Below, piece after piece: positions 45,065 through 53,256 of a DNA stretch of 64,000 nucleotides (position 1 is the first letter of the stretch; each line of letters begins with the position of its first letter). The position numbers and the translations under genes were made by a program. Source of the stretch: Luteolibacter yonseiensis (GTDB lineage: Bacteria; Verrucomicrobiota; Verrucomicrobiia; Verrucomicrobiales; Akkermansiaceae); assembly GCF_016595465.1 (NCBI RefSeq), contig NZ_JAENIK010000004.1:434001-498000 (forward strand), written 5' to 3'. The notes under the pieces were generated by a model. The model was not told the origin of the DNA. It ran no database searches and saw only the letters and a program-made list of their open reading frames with translations.

Positions 45065-46444
45065 TCACTCCTCATCCTCGATGGTCTGGGCGCGGGGAAC
45101 TTCCTCGACCACAGGCTCGGCACGGAGCGGCGGGGCCAGCTCCACCGGAGCGGCCTTGAGAGGCGCGGGCATTTCCACCGGAGCGGCTTTCGGCACCGCC
45201 GGGGCTTCCTGGATCGGCGCCGCCTTGGGGGGAGCGGGCATTTCCACCGGCGCGGCCTTGGGCGCGGGCGTTTCCACCGGCGCTGCTTTTGGCGGAGAAG
45301 GCGGAGCTTCCTGAACCGGCATCGGAATCTTCGGTTTCACCAGCACGGCTTTCGGCGAAGGCGCTTCCTCAATGACCGTCGCCTTCTGAGGCTCCACCTT
45401 CATCTGTTCCTTCGTCGGCGGGGTCTTGCGCATGCGGATTTCCACCCGGCGGTTCGCGGATTGCTCGTCGGGCGTCCCGCTGGTGATGATGGGTTGATAG
45501 CGGCCGAACCCCCGGGTGATGATTTTGTCCGGATTGATGCGGTAGGACTGGACGAGGTAGTTTTTCACCGACTCCGCACGGGCGATGGAGAGCTTGAGAT
45601 TCGGCTCATCACCGCCGACCAGGTCCGTATGGCCCTCGATCCAGCAATAGAGATCCGGGTTCCGGTCCATCAGGAAAACCAGCTTCATGAGGTCGACCTT
45701 GGAACTCTCCCGGAGTTCCGCCCGGTTGAATTCGAACAGCAGGTCGCTAGGCAACATGGTTTTCGCCCCCAACAGGACGTTGGACGGGAGGTTGAGCATG
45801 TTATCCAGGGACGTCATCCCATCCAGCGAGCCCGCCTCGACCTTTCCATTGGCCCCTTGGCGGGTGAGGTTTTCCAAAAACTGGCTGGTTTCCGTGTCGT
45901 CGGACTGCACGGCACCGGCGTCCACGGTGATCTGGCCGATCTCCGCGGGCTTGATGGTCTCCGGCTGCCGGCCGAACTCGGGGAGATCCGTATCGATCTC
46001 CAAGCCTGTGGAAATTTCCAAAGCCACGGCATCCGGAGTTCCCTCGCGGGCGGGATTCTGCAAGCGGATGGCGTATTCAGGCTCGACGATCTGTGGCTTG
46101 ATGTCGATTTCCTGATCTTTCGGCAGGATGTCGAGGAGCTCCACGTCCTCCAGCAGGGCGGCGGTATCCGTGGGGGGCGTGACGATGTCCTCCGGCGGCA
46201 GCGCCTGCTCCTGCTCCAACGGTGGAATTTCCACCCGCCGGGTATCGATCGGACGGGTGCTGAGTTCCCTCGCTTCCTCGAACTTGAGGGCCACCTTCAT
46301 GTCATCCAGCCACAGGAATACGATGACGTGCAGCAGGATGGAGACAAGCATGGCCGCGGTGGCCCACAGGCCCAGGTGATCCGGGCCGGGCAACCGATGG
46401 GATCCCCCGGTACGTGATTCACTCCATGTGTAACTGTCCGCCAC
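45065..46444 (-). CDS. OmpA-family inner-membrane-anchored protein with Pro/Ala repeat tail
   Basis: In the 459-residue protein one transmembrane segment near residue 25-50 (LGLWATAAMLVSILLHVIVFLWL) leads to a Pro/Glu/Asp-rich periplasmic stretch. An OmpA C-terminal peptidoglycan-binding domain follows (about 225-335): DLLFEFNRAELRESSKVDLM, IEGHTDLVGGDEPNLKLSIARA, RGFGRYQPI and NRRVEIRM. The last 100 residues are repeats of about 12 residues (KAAPVEMPAPPKAAP...). The topology resembles MotB/TolR/Pal-like linkers, but there is no lipobox. It is divergent to the histone-like gene. Confidence 0.88.
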   Translation of the reverse strand: MADSYTWSESRTGGSHRLPGPDHLGLWATAAMLVSILLHVIVFLWLDDMKVALKFEEARELSTRPIDTRRVEIPPLEQEQALPPEDIVTPPTDTAALLEDVELLDILPKDQEIDIKPQIVEPEYAIRLQNPAREGTPDAVALEISTGLEIDTDLPEFGRQPETIKPAEIGQITVDAGAVQSDDTETSQFLENLTRQGANGKVEAGSLDGMTSLDNMLNLPSNVLLGAKTMLPSDLLFEFNRAELRESSKVDLMKLVFLMDRNPDLYCWIEGHTDLVGGDEPNLKLSIARAESVKNYLVQSYRINPDKIITRGFGRYQPIITSGTPDEQSANRRVEIRMRKTPPTKEQMKVEPQKATVIEEAPSPKAVLVKPKIPMPVQEAPPSPPKAAPVETPAPKAAPVEMPAPPKAAPIQEAPAVPKAAPVEMPAPLKAAPVELAPPLRAEPVVEEVPRAQTIEDEE

Positions 46445-46548
46445 GGCGGCACTATACGCTTATCTAATGAGCTGGCAATCCCCGCGAACGTGGATTATCA
46501 TCCGCTTGGCACCTCGCGTGCTCGGAATTCAACAACTTTCCAGATACC

Positions 46549-46857
46549 ATGGCTGCAAAAAAAACTGCTAAGAAGACGACGGAATCCGAAGCAACACCCG
46601 GATCCACACCAAAACCGGCCGCAAAAAAAGCCGCCGCCAAGAGCGTGAAGCCCGCCGCTGAAAAAGCCGCTCCCAAAAAGGCCGCCGCCAAGAAAGAGGC
46701 CGCTCCAGCCGCGAAAAAAGCCGCCGTAAAACCTTCGCTGGATGCCGTCGCGCGCGCCGCCTACCTCAACTACCGCCGCCGTGTCGAACTGGGCTTGCCG
46801 GGTGATTCGCATGGCGACTGGCTGGAAGCCGAACGCCAGTTCAACGAGCAGGCCTGA
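46549..46857 (+). CDS. Histone H1-like protein with DUF2934 tail
   Basis: The 102-residue product is very basic at the N-terminus (MAAKKTAKKTTESEATPGS, then repeats of KKAAAK type to about residue 65), like bacterial histone H1/AlgP-type DNA-binding tails. The C-terminus ARAAYLNYRRRVELGLPGD and DWLEAERQF matches the small DUF2934 motif (A-Y-x-x-Y/W ... D-W-L-x-A-E-x-x). DUF2934 function is unknown. The combination suggests a nucleoid-associated protein. hom follows 52 bp later. Confidence 0.85.
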   Translation: MAAKKTAKKTTESEATPGSTPKPAAKKAAAKSVKPAAEKAAPKKAAAKKEAAPAAKKAAVKPSLDAVARAAYLNYRRRVELGLPGDSHGDWLEAERQFNEQA

Positions 46858-46909
46858 GTTCCGATTTTCCGGCTTGGACAGCGGGCGAAACGCCGCCACA
46901 GTCCGCCGC

Positions 46910-48235
46910 GTGACTTCTTGCTCCTCACTTGGCATCGGTTTGGCTGGCTTCGGAACCGTGGGTTCCGGCGTTTGGAACACCTTGGAACGCAACGGCTCCC
47001 TCATTTCCGACCGCACCGGCGGCGGGGTGACGCTGCACATTGCCAAAATCCTCGTTCGTGATCTCGCGAAGGCCCGGGCCACCAATGGCGACGCGCCTGC
47101 GGACATCCTCACCACCAACTGGCGCGCCCTTGTTGAAGACCCGGCCGTCGACATTGTGGTGGAACTCATTGGCGGCACAACGGATGCGTATGAAATCGTC
47201 GCCGCCGCTCTCCGTGCCAAAAAGCCCGTTGTGACGGGCAACAAAGCCTTGCTTGCCGAGCGCGGCGTCGAACTTTTCGCCCTCTCGCGCGAAATGGACA
47301 CGCCGATCCACTTTGAAGCCGCCGTCGCCGGAGGCATTCCGATCATCCGGACGGTTCAGGACTCGTTCGTAGGCAATCGCATCCACTCCTTTTCCGGGAT
47401 CATCAACGGGACTTCGAACTACATCCTCGGCCGCATGACGGACGCGGGGCTCACCTTCGAGGACGCGCTGGGCGAAGCGCAAAAGCTGGGTTACGCCGAG
47501 GCGGATCCCGCGCTGGACGTGAACGGTTGGGACGCCGCCCACAAGGCCATCCTGCTCGCCACGCTCGCCTACGGATTCCCCATCTCCCCTGCGGACATCC
47601 ACGTCTCCGGCATCGAACAGGTCCGCCCCACCGATATCAATTTCGCGAAAAATCTCGGCTATGCGGTCAAGCTGCTCGCCGTGATCCGCGAGCATGGCGA
47701 TGGTGCGGTGGAGCTTCGCATTCAGCCCTCTTTCATTGCAAAAACGAACATCCTGGCCTCCGTCCACGGGGTCTTCAATGCCGTCGCGGTCCATGGCGAC
47801 GCCGCCGGTGAGTCACTTTTTTATGGTCGCGGCGCCGGCCAGGATCCCACCGCCTCCTCTGTCGTCGCGGATCTGGTCGAAGCCGCGCGCGGACTGCGCC
47901 AGGCCAGCGGCCACCGCGGATTCCTGCCTTACCGGGAAATCGGCAACATCCTTCCCGTCGGCGAGACCTCCACGGCCTACTATGTGCGCTTCGATGTCAC
48001 CGACCGCCCCGGCGTGGTCGCCGAGATCGCCCGTGTGCTGGCGGACCACCGCATCGGCATCTCCGGCACCCACTCTCCCGTGAACCCGAGCAACCCGGAC
48101 GCGGAGTTCGTGGACATGGTTTTCCTCCTCCACACCTGCCCGTTCGGAAAGCTCCGGCAGGCACTCACCGAGATTGAGGCCCTCGACTGCATCAACAGCG
48201 CTCCCGTGGTCTTCCGGATCGAGAATCTGGGGTAA
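46910..48235 (+). CDS. hom: Homoserine dehydrogenase
   Basis: The 441-residue protein starts at GTG 46910, giving VTSCSSLGIGLAGFGTVGSG with the NAD(P) GxGxxG motif. No ATG is available at the domain border; an ATG 168 bp upstream would add non-family sequence inside the neighbour. Motifs: VVTGNKALLA, FEAAVAGGIPIIRTVQDSF, SGIINGTSNYILGRM (substrate) and EADPALDVNGWDAAHKAILL (catalytic Lys/Asp). A C-terminal ACT domain starts at YYVRFDVTDRPGVVAEIARV. It reduces aspartate semialdehyde to homoserine for Thr/Met. Confidence 0.96.
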   Translation: MTSCSSLGIGLAGFGTVGSGVWNTLERNGSLISDRTGGGVTLHIAKILVRDLAKARATNGDAPADILTTNWRALVEDPAVDIVVELIGGTTDAYEIVAAALRAKKPVVTGNKALLAERGVELFALSREMDTPIHFEAAVAGGIPIIRTVQDSFVGNRIHSFSGIINGTSNYILGRMTDAGLTFEDALGEAQKLGYAEADPALDVNGWDAAHKAILLATLAYGFPISPADIHVSGIEQVRPTDINFAKNLGYAVKLLAVIREHGDGAVELRIQPSFIAKTNILASVHGVFNAVAVHGDAAGESLFYGRGAGQDPTASSVVADLVEAARGLRQASGHRGFLPYREIGNILPVGETSTAYYVRFDVTDRPGVVAEIARVLADHRIGISGTHSPVNPSNPDAEFVDMVFLLHTCPFGKLRQALTEIEALDCINSAPVVFRIENLG

Positions 48236-48328
48236 CCACCATTCCGGACTGAAAGAATCTGTTAGCAAATCAAGGGGCCTCCAGCTTCTTTCTAGACCTA
48301 TTCCTCAGAACCTGAAAAGGTTCGGGTA

Positions 48329-49303
48329 ATGGACGACAAGGACGTTTTCTGCATCTCCTGCGGCGAGGCAATCGTGGTCACCCTCGACATGATCGACCAG
48401 ATCATCGAGTGCCCCGTCTGTAGGACCCGGCTCAGGCTGGACGAAACCGACGAAGATGATTCGGGCGAAAATGACATCGAATGGAGTCCTGACGTGGACG
48501 CCTCCGATGCGACACGGGTATTCGGAGCCTCCGGAGCAGGCCAGGAGGCGGAGGATGCCCCGATCGCCACCGATGCGACGGCCACTGAACCGGCGGCTCC
48601 TCCGGTCATCCGCAGCCGGTTCCCGCTTTTCGGGTGGGCGGCGTCCGCCGCGATCATGGCTCTCGGCTGGCTCCTTCATCTTGAGTACCAACGTTCGACA
48701 CTATTGGAGGAGAGACTGACGTTCGTAGAGCGGAAAGTCATCCCCATGAAACGCAGCCTCGTCGGGTCCACAGACGCTCTCTCCCAAATATCGGATATCC
48801 AATCCTACTTGGATGAACTGGATGACGCGGTTTCGCAAATGGCAAATTCCCTGCGTCTCCAGCACGCCTCGTCCCTCCAAAACGAATACGCCATTCAAAG
48901 TGCCCAGAAAAACCTGCTACGTCAGGAGACGGAACTCGGCAGGATCGCCCTCAAACTCGCGCTGGTCGAACAAGCGGCAGGGGACAAAAGCCGTAGCGCG
49001 AAAGAAACGTTCGAACTTTCCATCCGGCAACGAAAGGAAGCCGAGATCGCAGCCAAGCCCATCCGCCAACGGATTCGTGAGCTGGAAGACCAGAAGAACA
49101 CGCTCTTCGCGCAGTACCGCGCCGGTTCCATCGCCAAATATCCCCAAGGAGTTGTCTCGAAAGGGAGAGCGGCGAGGATCATGAAGGATTACGAGAAAAA
49201 AGCGGCCCCGCTTCTGGAACAGATTCAAGGAGAAATCGTGAAAATCCGGGAAGCCATTGAAGCGGAGGAAGCGAAAATCGAGGCCCTGTTCTTCTTCCAA
49301 TGA
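48329..49303 (+). CDS. Zinc-ribbon, transmembrane, coiled-coil protein
   Basis: The 324-residue protein has an N-terminal C-x2-C...C-x2-C ribbon (FCISCGEAIVV, IECPVCRTRL, residues about 7-35) and an acidic low-complexity linker. One transmembrane segment (FPLFGWAASAAIMALGWLLHL, about 100-120) leads to a long coiled coil to the end (VSQMANSLRLQHASSLQN, AEIAAKPIRQRIRELEDQK). No named family is recognised. The ribbon would be cytoplasmic and the coiled coil periplasmic. It is probably an envelope scaffold. Confidence 0.75.
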   Translation: MDDKDVFCISCGEAIVVTLDMIDQIIECPVCRTRLRLDETDEDDSGENDIEWSPDVDASDATRVFGASGAGQEAEDAPIATDATATEPAAPPVIRSRFPLFGWAASAAIMALGWLLHLEYQRSTLLEERLTFVERKVIPMKRSLVGSTDALSQISDIQSYLDELDDAVSQMANSLRLQHASSLQNEYAIQSAQKNLLRQETELGRIALKLALVEQAAGDKSRSAKETFELSIRQRKEAEIAAKPIRQRIRELEDQKNTLFAQYRAGSIAKYPQGVVSKGRAARIMKDYEKKAAPLLEQIQGEIVKIREAIEAEEAKIEALFFFQ

Positions 49304-49385
49304 AAACGATTCAGCGAAACCGCGGAGCGTAACGGTCCTGACACGCGATATCACCACCACCCGCGTTCAACCGGGCGGCGGAGAA

Positions 49386-50141
49386 TCACTTCACCTCGTC
49401 CGCAGGGAAGCGGTAGTGCCGCTGGATGCTGTAATCGAAGAGCACGTTCTCCCATTTCACGCCGGACTTGAGATTGTGCACCACCCATGGCTCGCCGGAA
49501 TGTTCGCCGGGACCGGGGACCACGATGCCGATGTGCGTTTCCGCGTTTGCCAACGTCCACACCACAACATCACCGGGCTTGTAGTCGGTCGCGTTCCGCG
49601 AGGTGCTCAGGGTCTGGCCCTTGCGTTCGAAAAATTTCGCCAGATTTTCGACCCGGCGGTGGTCGATGTTCGGGTCCGGGGCGGTCGCGTCCCAAAGCTG
49701 CGGGTAAGGGCGGAAGTCCTGCCTCATGTCCTCATGCACCAGTTGCTGCAGGTCCATGTCCATTTTCCGGTAGGTCCGCACCACCACATCCGCCGCCACG
49801 CCCTTGTCCGCCGGCACATCGCCATTCGGATAAGGGATCTTGTAGTAGGCCGGATCATAATGGCTGGACACCACCGTCTGGCCCAAGGCTGCGGCGGCGA
49901 GCTGGTTGCCGAATGTCTTCGAGGTTCTCAGCGTGGAAATGAGCGAGTCCGCCTGCTCCATGGACGCTTCCGCATTGTTCGCATTCAGCGAGGAGATGAG
50001 CGGCTTGCCGAAATAATACCCCATTCCCACGGCGATCACGATGATCACCCATCCTCCGAAAAAGTTTTTTCTCTTCGGTTTCTGGGGACGTGGACCGATG
50101 TACTCGATGGTGTTGTAGAATCCTGAACCGCGGCGAGGCAT
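49386..50141 (-). CDS. DUF1287 family protein (YijF-like)
   Basis: The 251-residue protein has an N-terminal anchor (GGWVIIVIAVGMGYYFG). The DUF1287 core is easy to recognise: HYDPAYYKIPYPNGDVPADKG, VVVRTYRKMDMDLQQLVHED, NIDHRRVENLAKFF, YKPGDVVVWTL, THIGIVV and WVVHNLKSGVKWENVLFDY. The usual CxD before VVxR reads GVAADVVVR, so the Cys seen in many members is absent. The fold is predicted NlpC/P60-related; the biochemical role is unknown. It is anchored in the inner membrane with the domain outside. Confidence 0.9.
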   Translation of the reverse strand: MPRRGSGFYNTIEYIGPRPQKPKRKNFFGGWVIIVIAVGMGYYFGKPLISSLNANNAEASMEQADSLISTLRTSKTFGNQLAAAALGQTVVSSHYDPAYYKIPYPNGDVPADKGVAADVVVRTYRKMDMDLQQLVHEDMRQDFRPYPQLWDATAPDPNIDHRRVENLAKFFERKGQTLSTSRNATDYKPGDVVVWTLANAETHIGIVVPGPGEHSGEPWVVHNLKSGVKWENVLFDYSIQRHYRFPADEVK

Positions 50142-50271
50142 GAGATTGTTTCTTACGAAAAAGAATCAGCATAAATACGGCCAACCAGCCATTAAATTTT
50201 CAATCTAACACATCCACCCCCCGCGATGTCCCGCCTCGACATGGATTCACCAACTCCTCCACTATCGCGCC

Positions 50272-50877
50272 ATGACGATATTCACCAGCCCTGAGCCGCT
50301 CGTATGGGGAGAGCTCGACGTGCCGCTTTTCGGCCTTGGCGCGGATATGGCGGGCGTGGCGCTCCAACCTCCCGTGGCTTTTTCCCTCGTCAGCGACGGG
50401 CGATACCTGTGGTTCCTGGCGAACCACCGGAAACCTGCCAACGTGCACCCGAAGGCACGTCCCGGACTGTTCCAGAGCGAGTTGTGGAAATATGACGTCG
50501 CCGAGCTGTTCCTCGCGGATCCGGCGAGCGGACGCTATTTCGAGTTCAATCTCGCGCCAAACGGCGCATGGTGGACGTGTGAATTCACCGCACCCCGCGT
50601 GCGGGCGGATGAGGTGGACATCGCCATGCCGGAGGTGGCGACCTTCTCGGACATGTCACCGGACGGTTCGTGGCTTGCCGCCATGGCGATCCCGCTCGAT
50701 CTATTGAAGGCACGGCTGGATTTCGGCCCCGCCACGCGGTTGAACGTGTCGATGATCCTCGGCTCGCCCGAACAAAGATTTGTCAGCGCGACGGACCTGG
50801 GTCCGGGCGAACCGGATTTCCACCAGCCACGGAAATTCAGCGAAGTCCGGTTTTCCCCGCTGCCGGAAAATCCCTGA
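50272..50877 (+). CDS. CBM9-like/DOMON-type beta-sandwich protein
   Basis: The 201-residue soluble protein has no signal peptide. The pattern SDGRYLWFLANHRKPANVHP, LFQSELWKYDVAELFLADPA, RYFEFNLAPNGAWWTCEFTA and LAAMAIPLDLLKARLDFGP matches the family-9 carbohydrate-binding-like modules (CBM9, PF06452/PF16011 type) found alone in Bacteroidota and Verrucomicrobiota. The ligand is unknown and stand-alone cytosolic forms are puzzling. The pseudokinase gene starts about 40 bp later, so they may be co-transcribed. Confidence 0.75.
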   Translation: MTIFTSPEPLVWGELDVPLFGLGADMAGVALQPPVAFSLVSDGRYLWFLANHRKPANVHPKARPGLFQSELWKYDVAELFLADPASGRYFEFNLAPNGAWWTCEFTAPRVRADEVDIAMPEVATFSDMSPDGSWLAAMAIPLDLLKARLDFGPATRLNVSMILGSPEQRFVSATDLGPGEPDFHQPRKFSEVRFSPLPENP

Positions 50878-50918
50878 GCATCAATCCCGGCATCGCCGCT
50901 TGGTGGCCTTGCAAAGTC

Positions 50919-51800
50919 GTGGTAGAAGTCACCCAGGTGAGCAACCGTTTTCAGATAGAGGACCTCGTCGTCCAGGATGCCTCCGGCGTCGTTTTCCGCG
51001 CGCTGGACACGCAGACCGGAGATTTCGTGGCCTTGCGAAGGTTTTTCCCTTCCGGTGCCGACGGGGGCGGTCTGAATGCCGCACAGCAGCACGCCTACCA
51101 GGAAACCGTCGGCCGCCTCGCCGCGGTGACCCACCCCGCGCTGCGATCCATCATCAGCGGGGATTGCGACCCGATCGACGGCATGCCATACATCGCCACC
51201 GAGTGGATCGAGGGGTCCCGGCTCCGTACCTGCCTGGAACAGGGACCGATCACTCCGGAAGAGGTCGCACACGTCCTGACCCAGGCCTTGGAGGTCAGCC
51301 AGATCCTGTCGGGAGTGCTTGGCGAGGAAGGAATCTGGATCGAGACGGGGCTGGAGGCCATCGTCATCGGTGCCGAAAAAACGGGCAGAACCGTCACCTT
51401 CTGGATCGCCCCGCAGAAATGGCTGGGGAAAAATGACAGCCGCCACGGGCTGGAATGCATCGTCGAACTGACGGAAACTCTCATGGGCTGGCACGGCAAA
51501 CGCGTCAGCGACCACGCGGGCAAGGGACTCGGCCTCTGGTTGAAATGGCTGCGCGGCGCGAAGGCGACCGCCACCCTTCAGGAAGTGAGGGAAATGCTGG
51601 CCGCCAGCACCGGGGCGGATTCTCCGGCATCCGCCACCCGGCTGTACCGCGAAGCCTTCCAACAGAAGAGATCGAAATCCCACCTGCTGTGGATCCTGGT
51701 CGCCGGACTTGTGCTTCTCGCCGCCGCCGTCGGCACCTGGACAGCGCTCAACAAAAAGCCTCCCGAAATTCCCCCGCCCTCGATTCGGATCGTCGAATGA
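50919..51800 (+). CDS. Membrane-anchored protein kinase-like pseudoenzyme
   Basis: About 293 residues; start GTG 50919 (or GTG 50937). N-lobe and early C-lobe features of Ser/Thr kinases are visible: FQIEDLVVQDASGVVFRALD (glycine-rich loop position), GDFVALRRFF (VALK position), THPALRSIISGDCDPIDGMP and YIATEWIEGSRLRTCLEQGP. Catalytic residues are lost: VALK reads VALR, the HRDLKPxN region reads EGIWIETGLEAIVI, and DFG reads FWIAP. A C-terminal transmembrane segment (LLWILVAGLVLLAAAVGTW) is followed by a short Pro-rich tail. The stop overlaps the GTPase start. Confidence 0.75.
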   Translation: MVEVTQVSNRFQIEDLVVQDASGVVFRALDTQTGDFVALRRFFPSGADGGGLNAAQQHAYQETVGRLAAVTHPALRSIISGDCDPIDGMPYIATEWIEGSRLRTCLEQGPITPEEVAHVLTQALEVSQILSGVLGEEGIWIETGLEAIVIGAEKTGRTVTFWIAPQKWLGKNDSRHGLECIVELTETLMGWHGKRVSDHAGKGLGLWLKWLRGAKATATLQEVREMLAASTGADSPASATRLYREAFQQKRSKSHLLWILVAGLVLLAAAVGTWTALNKKPPEIPPPSIRIVE

Positions 51801-53251
51801 ATCCCCCCTTGCCAGCCGATGTCCCCGCATTCGCCGTCGTCGGACGTGTGAACATGGGGAAATCCGCGGTAATCGCGACACTCCTGGAGATCGACGACAA
51901 CGAGTTGGTCCGAGTCAGCCCCACTCCGGGCGAGACGACCCGCTGCCAGCCGCACCGCGTGGTTTTCGGTGACAAGGAGTGCGTGCGGTTCATCGACACT
52001 CCCGGGTTCTCCCGCCCGGTCGAAGCCCTGCGCGCGATCCAGCGGCTCCATGGCGAGGGCACTCCCGGCTTGGAAACGCTGCGGAAATTCGTCGCGGAGG
52101 CGGGCGAGGATTTCGGGGATGAAAAGCGGCTGCTGGAACCGCTTCTGGAGGGAGCGGGCGTCCTCTACATCGTGGATCCCGCAAAGCCGCTGCGGGATGA
52201 TTTCCTGGCGGAGATGGAGATCCTCCGCTGGACCGGCAGGCCCCGCCTCGGCCTGCTGAACCGCCGCGACGGCTCGACGGGGCCGGACGAAGAGGAATGG
52301 CGGTCGCGGCTCGGCACATCCTTCAATCTCGTCCGTACTTTCGACGCGCATCACGCCCGCTACGACGAACGGCTGCGCCTGCTCAAGGCGTTGCTGGAAA
52401 TCGAAGAAACCCATCGCCCGCTGTTGGAAGAGACGATCCGCCTGATCGAAAACGAATGGTCCGGCCGCCGCGAGGAAGCGGCGGAAACAATCATCACCTT
52501 TCTCGAATCCGCACTGGGTCTGCAGGTCCGCGCCACCTTGGAAGAACGGGACTTGTCCATCCCCGCCCGCCGCGAGAAAAAGGCGCAGGAGCTTTCCAAG
52601 AAATATTTCAGCCGGCTCGCGGACATCGAGCGGGGTTGTTTTTCCGACCTGTTGAAGATTTACCGCCACCACCTGCTCAAGGCGGATCACGATGCGGACA
52701 CCTTTCAAAGCATCGATCTGGAATGCCGGGAGACATGGAGCAAACTGGGCCTCAGCCGCACCCAGTTGGTGGCCGTGTCCTCCGCCATCGGTGCCTCAGC
52801 CGGACTCGCGGTGGACGTGGGCACGGTCTTTTTCTCCCACGGCGCGGGCACGGTCATCGGCGCGCTGTTGGGTGGAGGAGCGGCCTGGTTCAAAGGCGGC
52901 AGCTTGCCGGATCTCCGCATCTCACTCACCGGAGGGGTGAAACTCGCCACCGGCGAAGGCAAGGCATTGACCATGGGGCCGCCGAAAAATCAAAATTTCC
53001 CCTGGGTGTTGTTGGACGGTGTCCTCACCCGCTACCGCCGCATGCTCGCCCGCGCGCACGGGCGAAGGGATGAGGAGATTCTAGCGGGCGACGGGTCGGG
53101 ATTCACCCGGCATTTCCCGTCGGACCGCCGCGCTTTATTGGGAAAATGGTTCAACAGTTGTCTCAAAGGCTCGCCGAACCGGGCATTGGAACCGGAGGTT
53201 TTTGAAGCGCTGCTGAGCTCACTGACGGAAGCAGGCGAATATAATCAGTAA
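51797..53251 (+). CDS. P-loop GTPase, DUF3482-like
   Basis: The 484-residue protein overlaps the pseudokinase by ATGA, which fixes the start MNPPLPADVPAFAVVGRVNM. G1 is GRVNMGKSAVIATL, G2 is probably the Thr of TPGETTRC, G3 is FIDTPGFSRP and G4 is LNRRD in place of NKxD. A long helical region (about residues 190-330) leads to hydrophobic glycine-rich segments (AVSSAIGASAGLAVDVGTVF, GTVIGALLGGGAAWFKGG). This layout matches GTPase/DUF3482 proteins, which in Proteobacteria are usually paired with a DUF2868 membrane protein. It may act at the membrane. The function is unknown. Confidence 0.85.
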   Translation: MNPPLPADVPAFAVVGRVNMGKSAVIATLLEIDDNELVRVSPTPGETTRCQPHRVVFGDKECVRFIDTPGFSRPVEALRAIQRLHGEGTPGLETLRKFVAEAGEDFGDEKRLLEPLLEGAGVLYIVDPAKPLRDDFLAEMEILRWTGRPRLGLLNRRDGSTGPDEEEWRSRLGTSFNLVRTFDAHHARYDERLRLLKALLEIEETHRPLLEETIRLIENEWSGRREEAAETIITFLESALGLQVRATLEERDLSIPARREKKAQELSKKYFSRLADIERGCFSDLLKIYRHHLLKADHDADTFQSIDLECRETWSKLGLSRTQLVAVSSAIGASAGLAVDVGTVFFSHGAGTVIGALLGGGAAWFKGGSLPDLRISLTGGVKLATGEGKALTMGPPKNQNFPWVLLDGVLTRYRRMLARAHGRRDEEILAGDGSGFTRHFPSDRRALLGKWFNSCLKGSPNRALEPEVFEALLSSLTEAGEYNQ

Positions 53252-53256
53252 CGTGT

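Noticed and set aside
43320..45314. Long plus-strand open frame across alaS
   Set aside because: Antisense shadow of AlaS and the OmpA-like gene; no protein-like domains.
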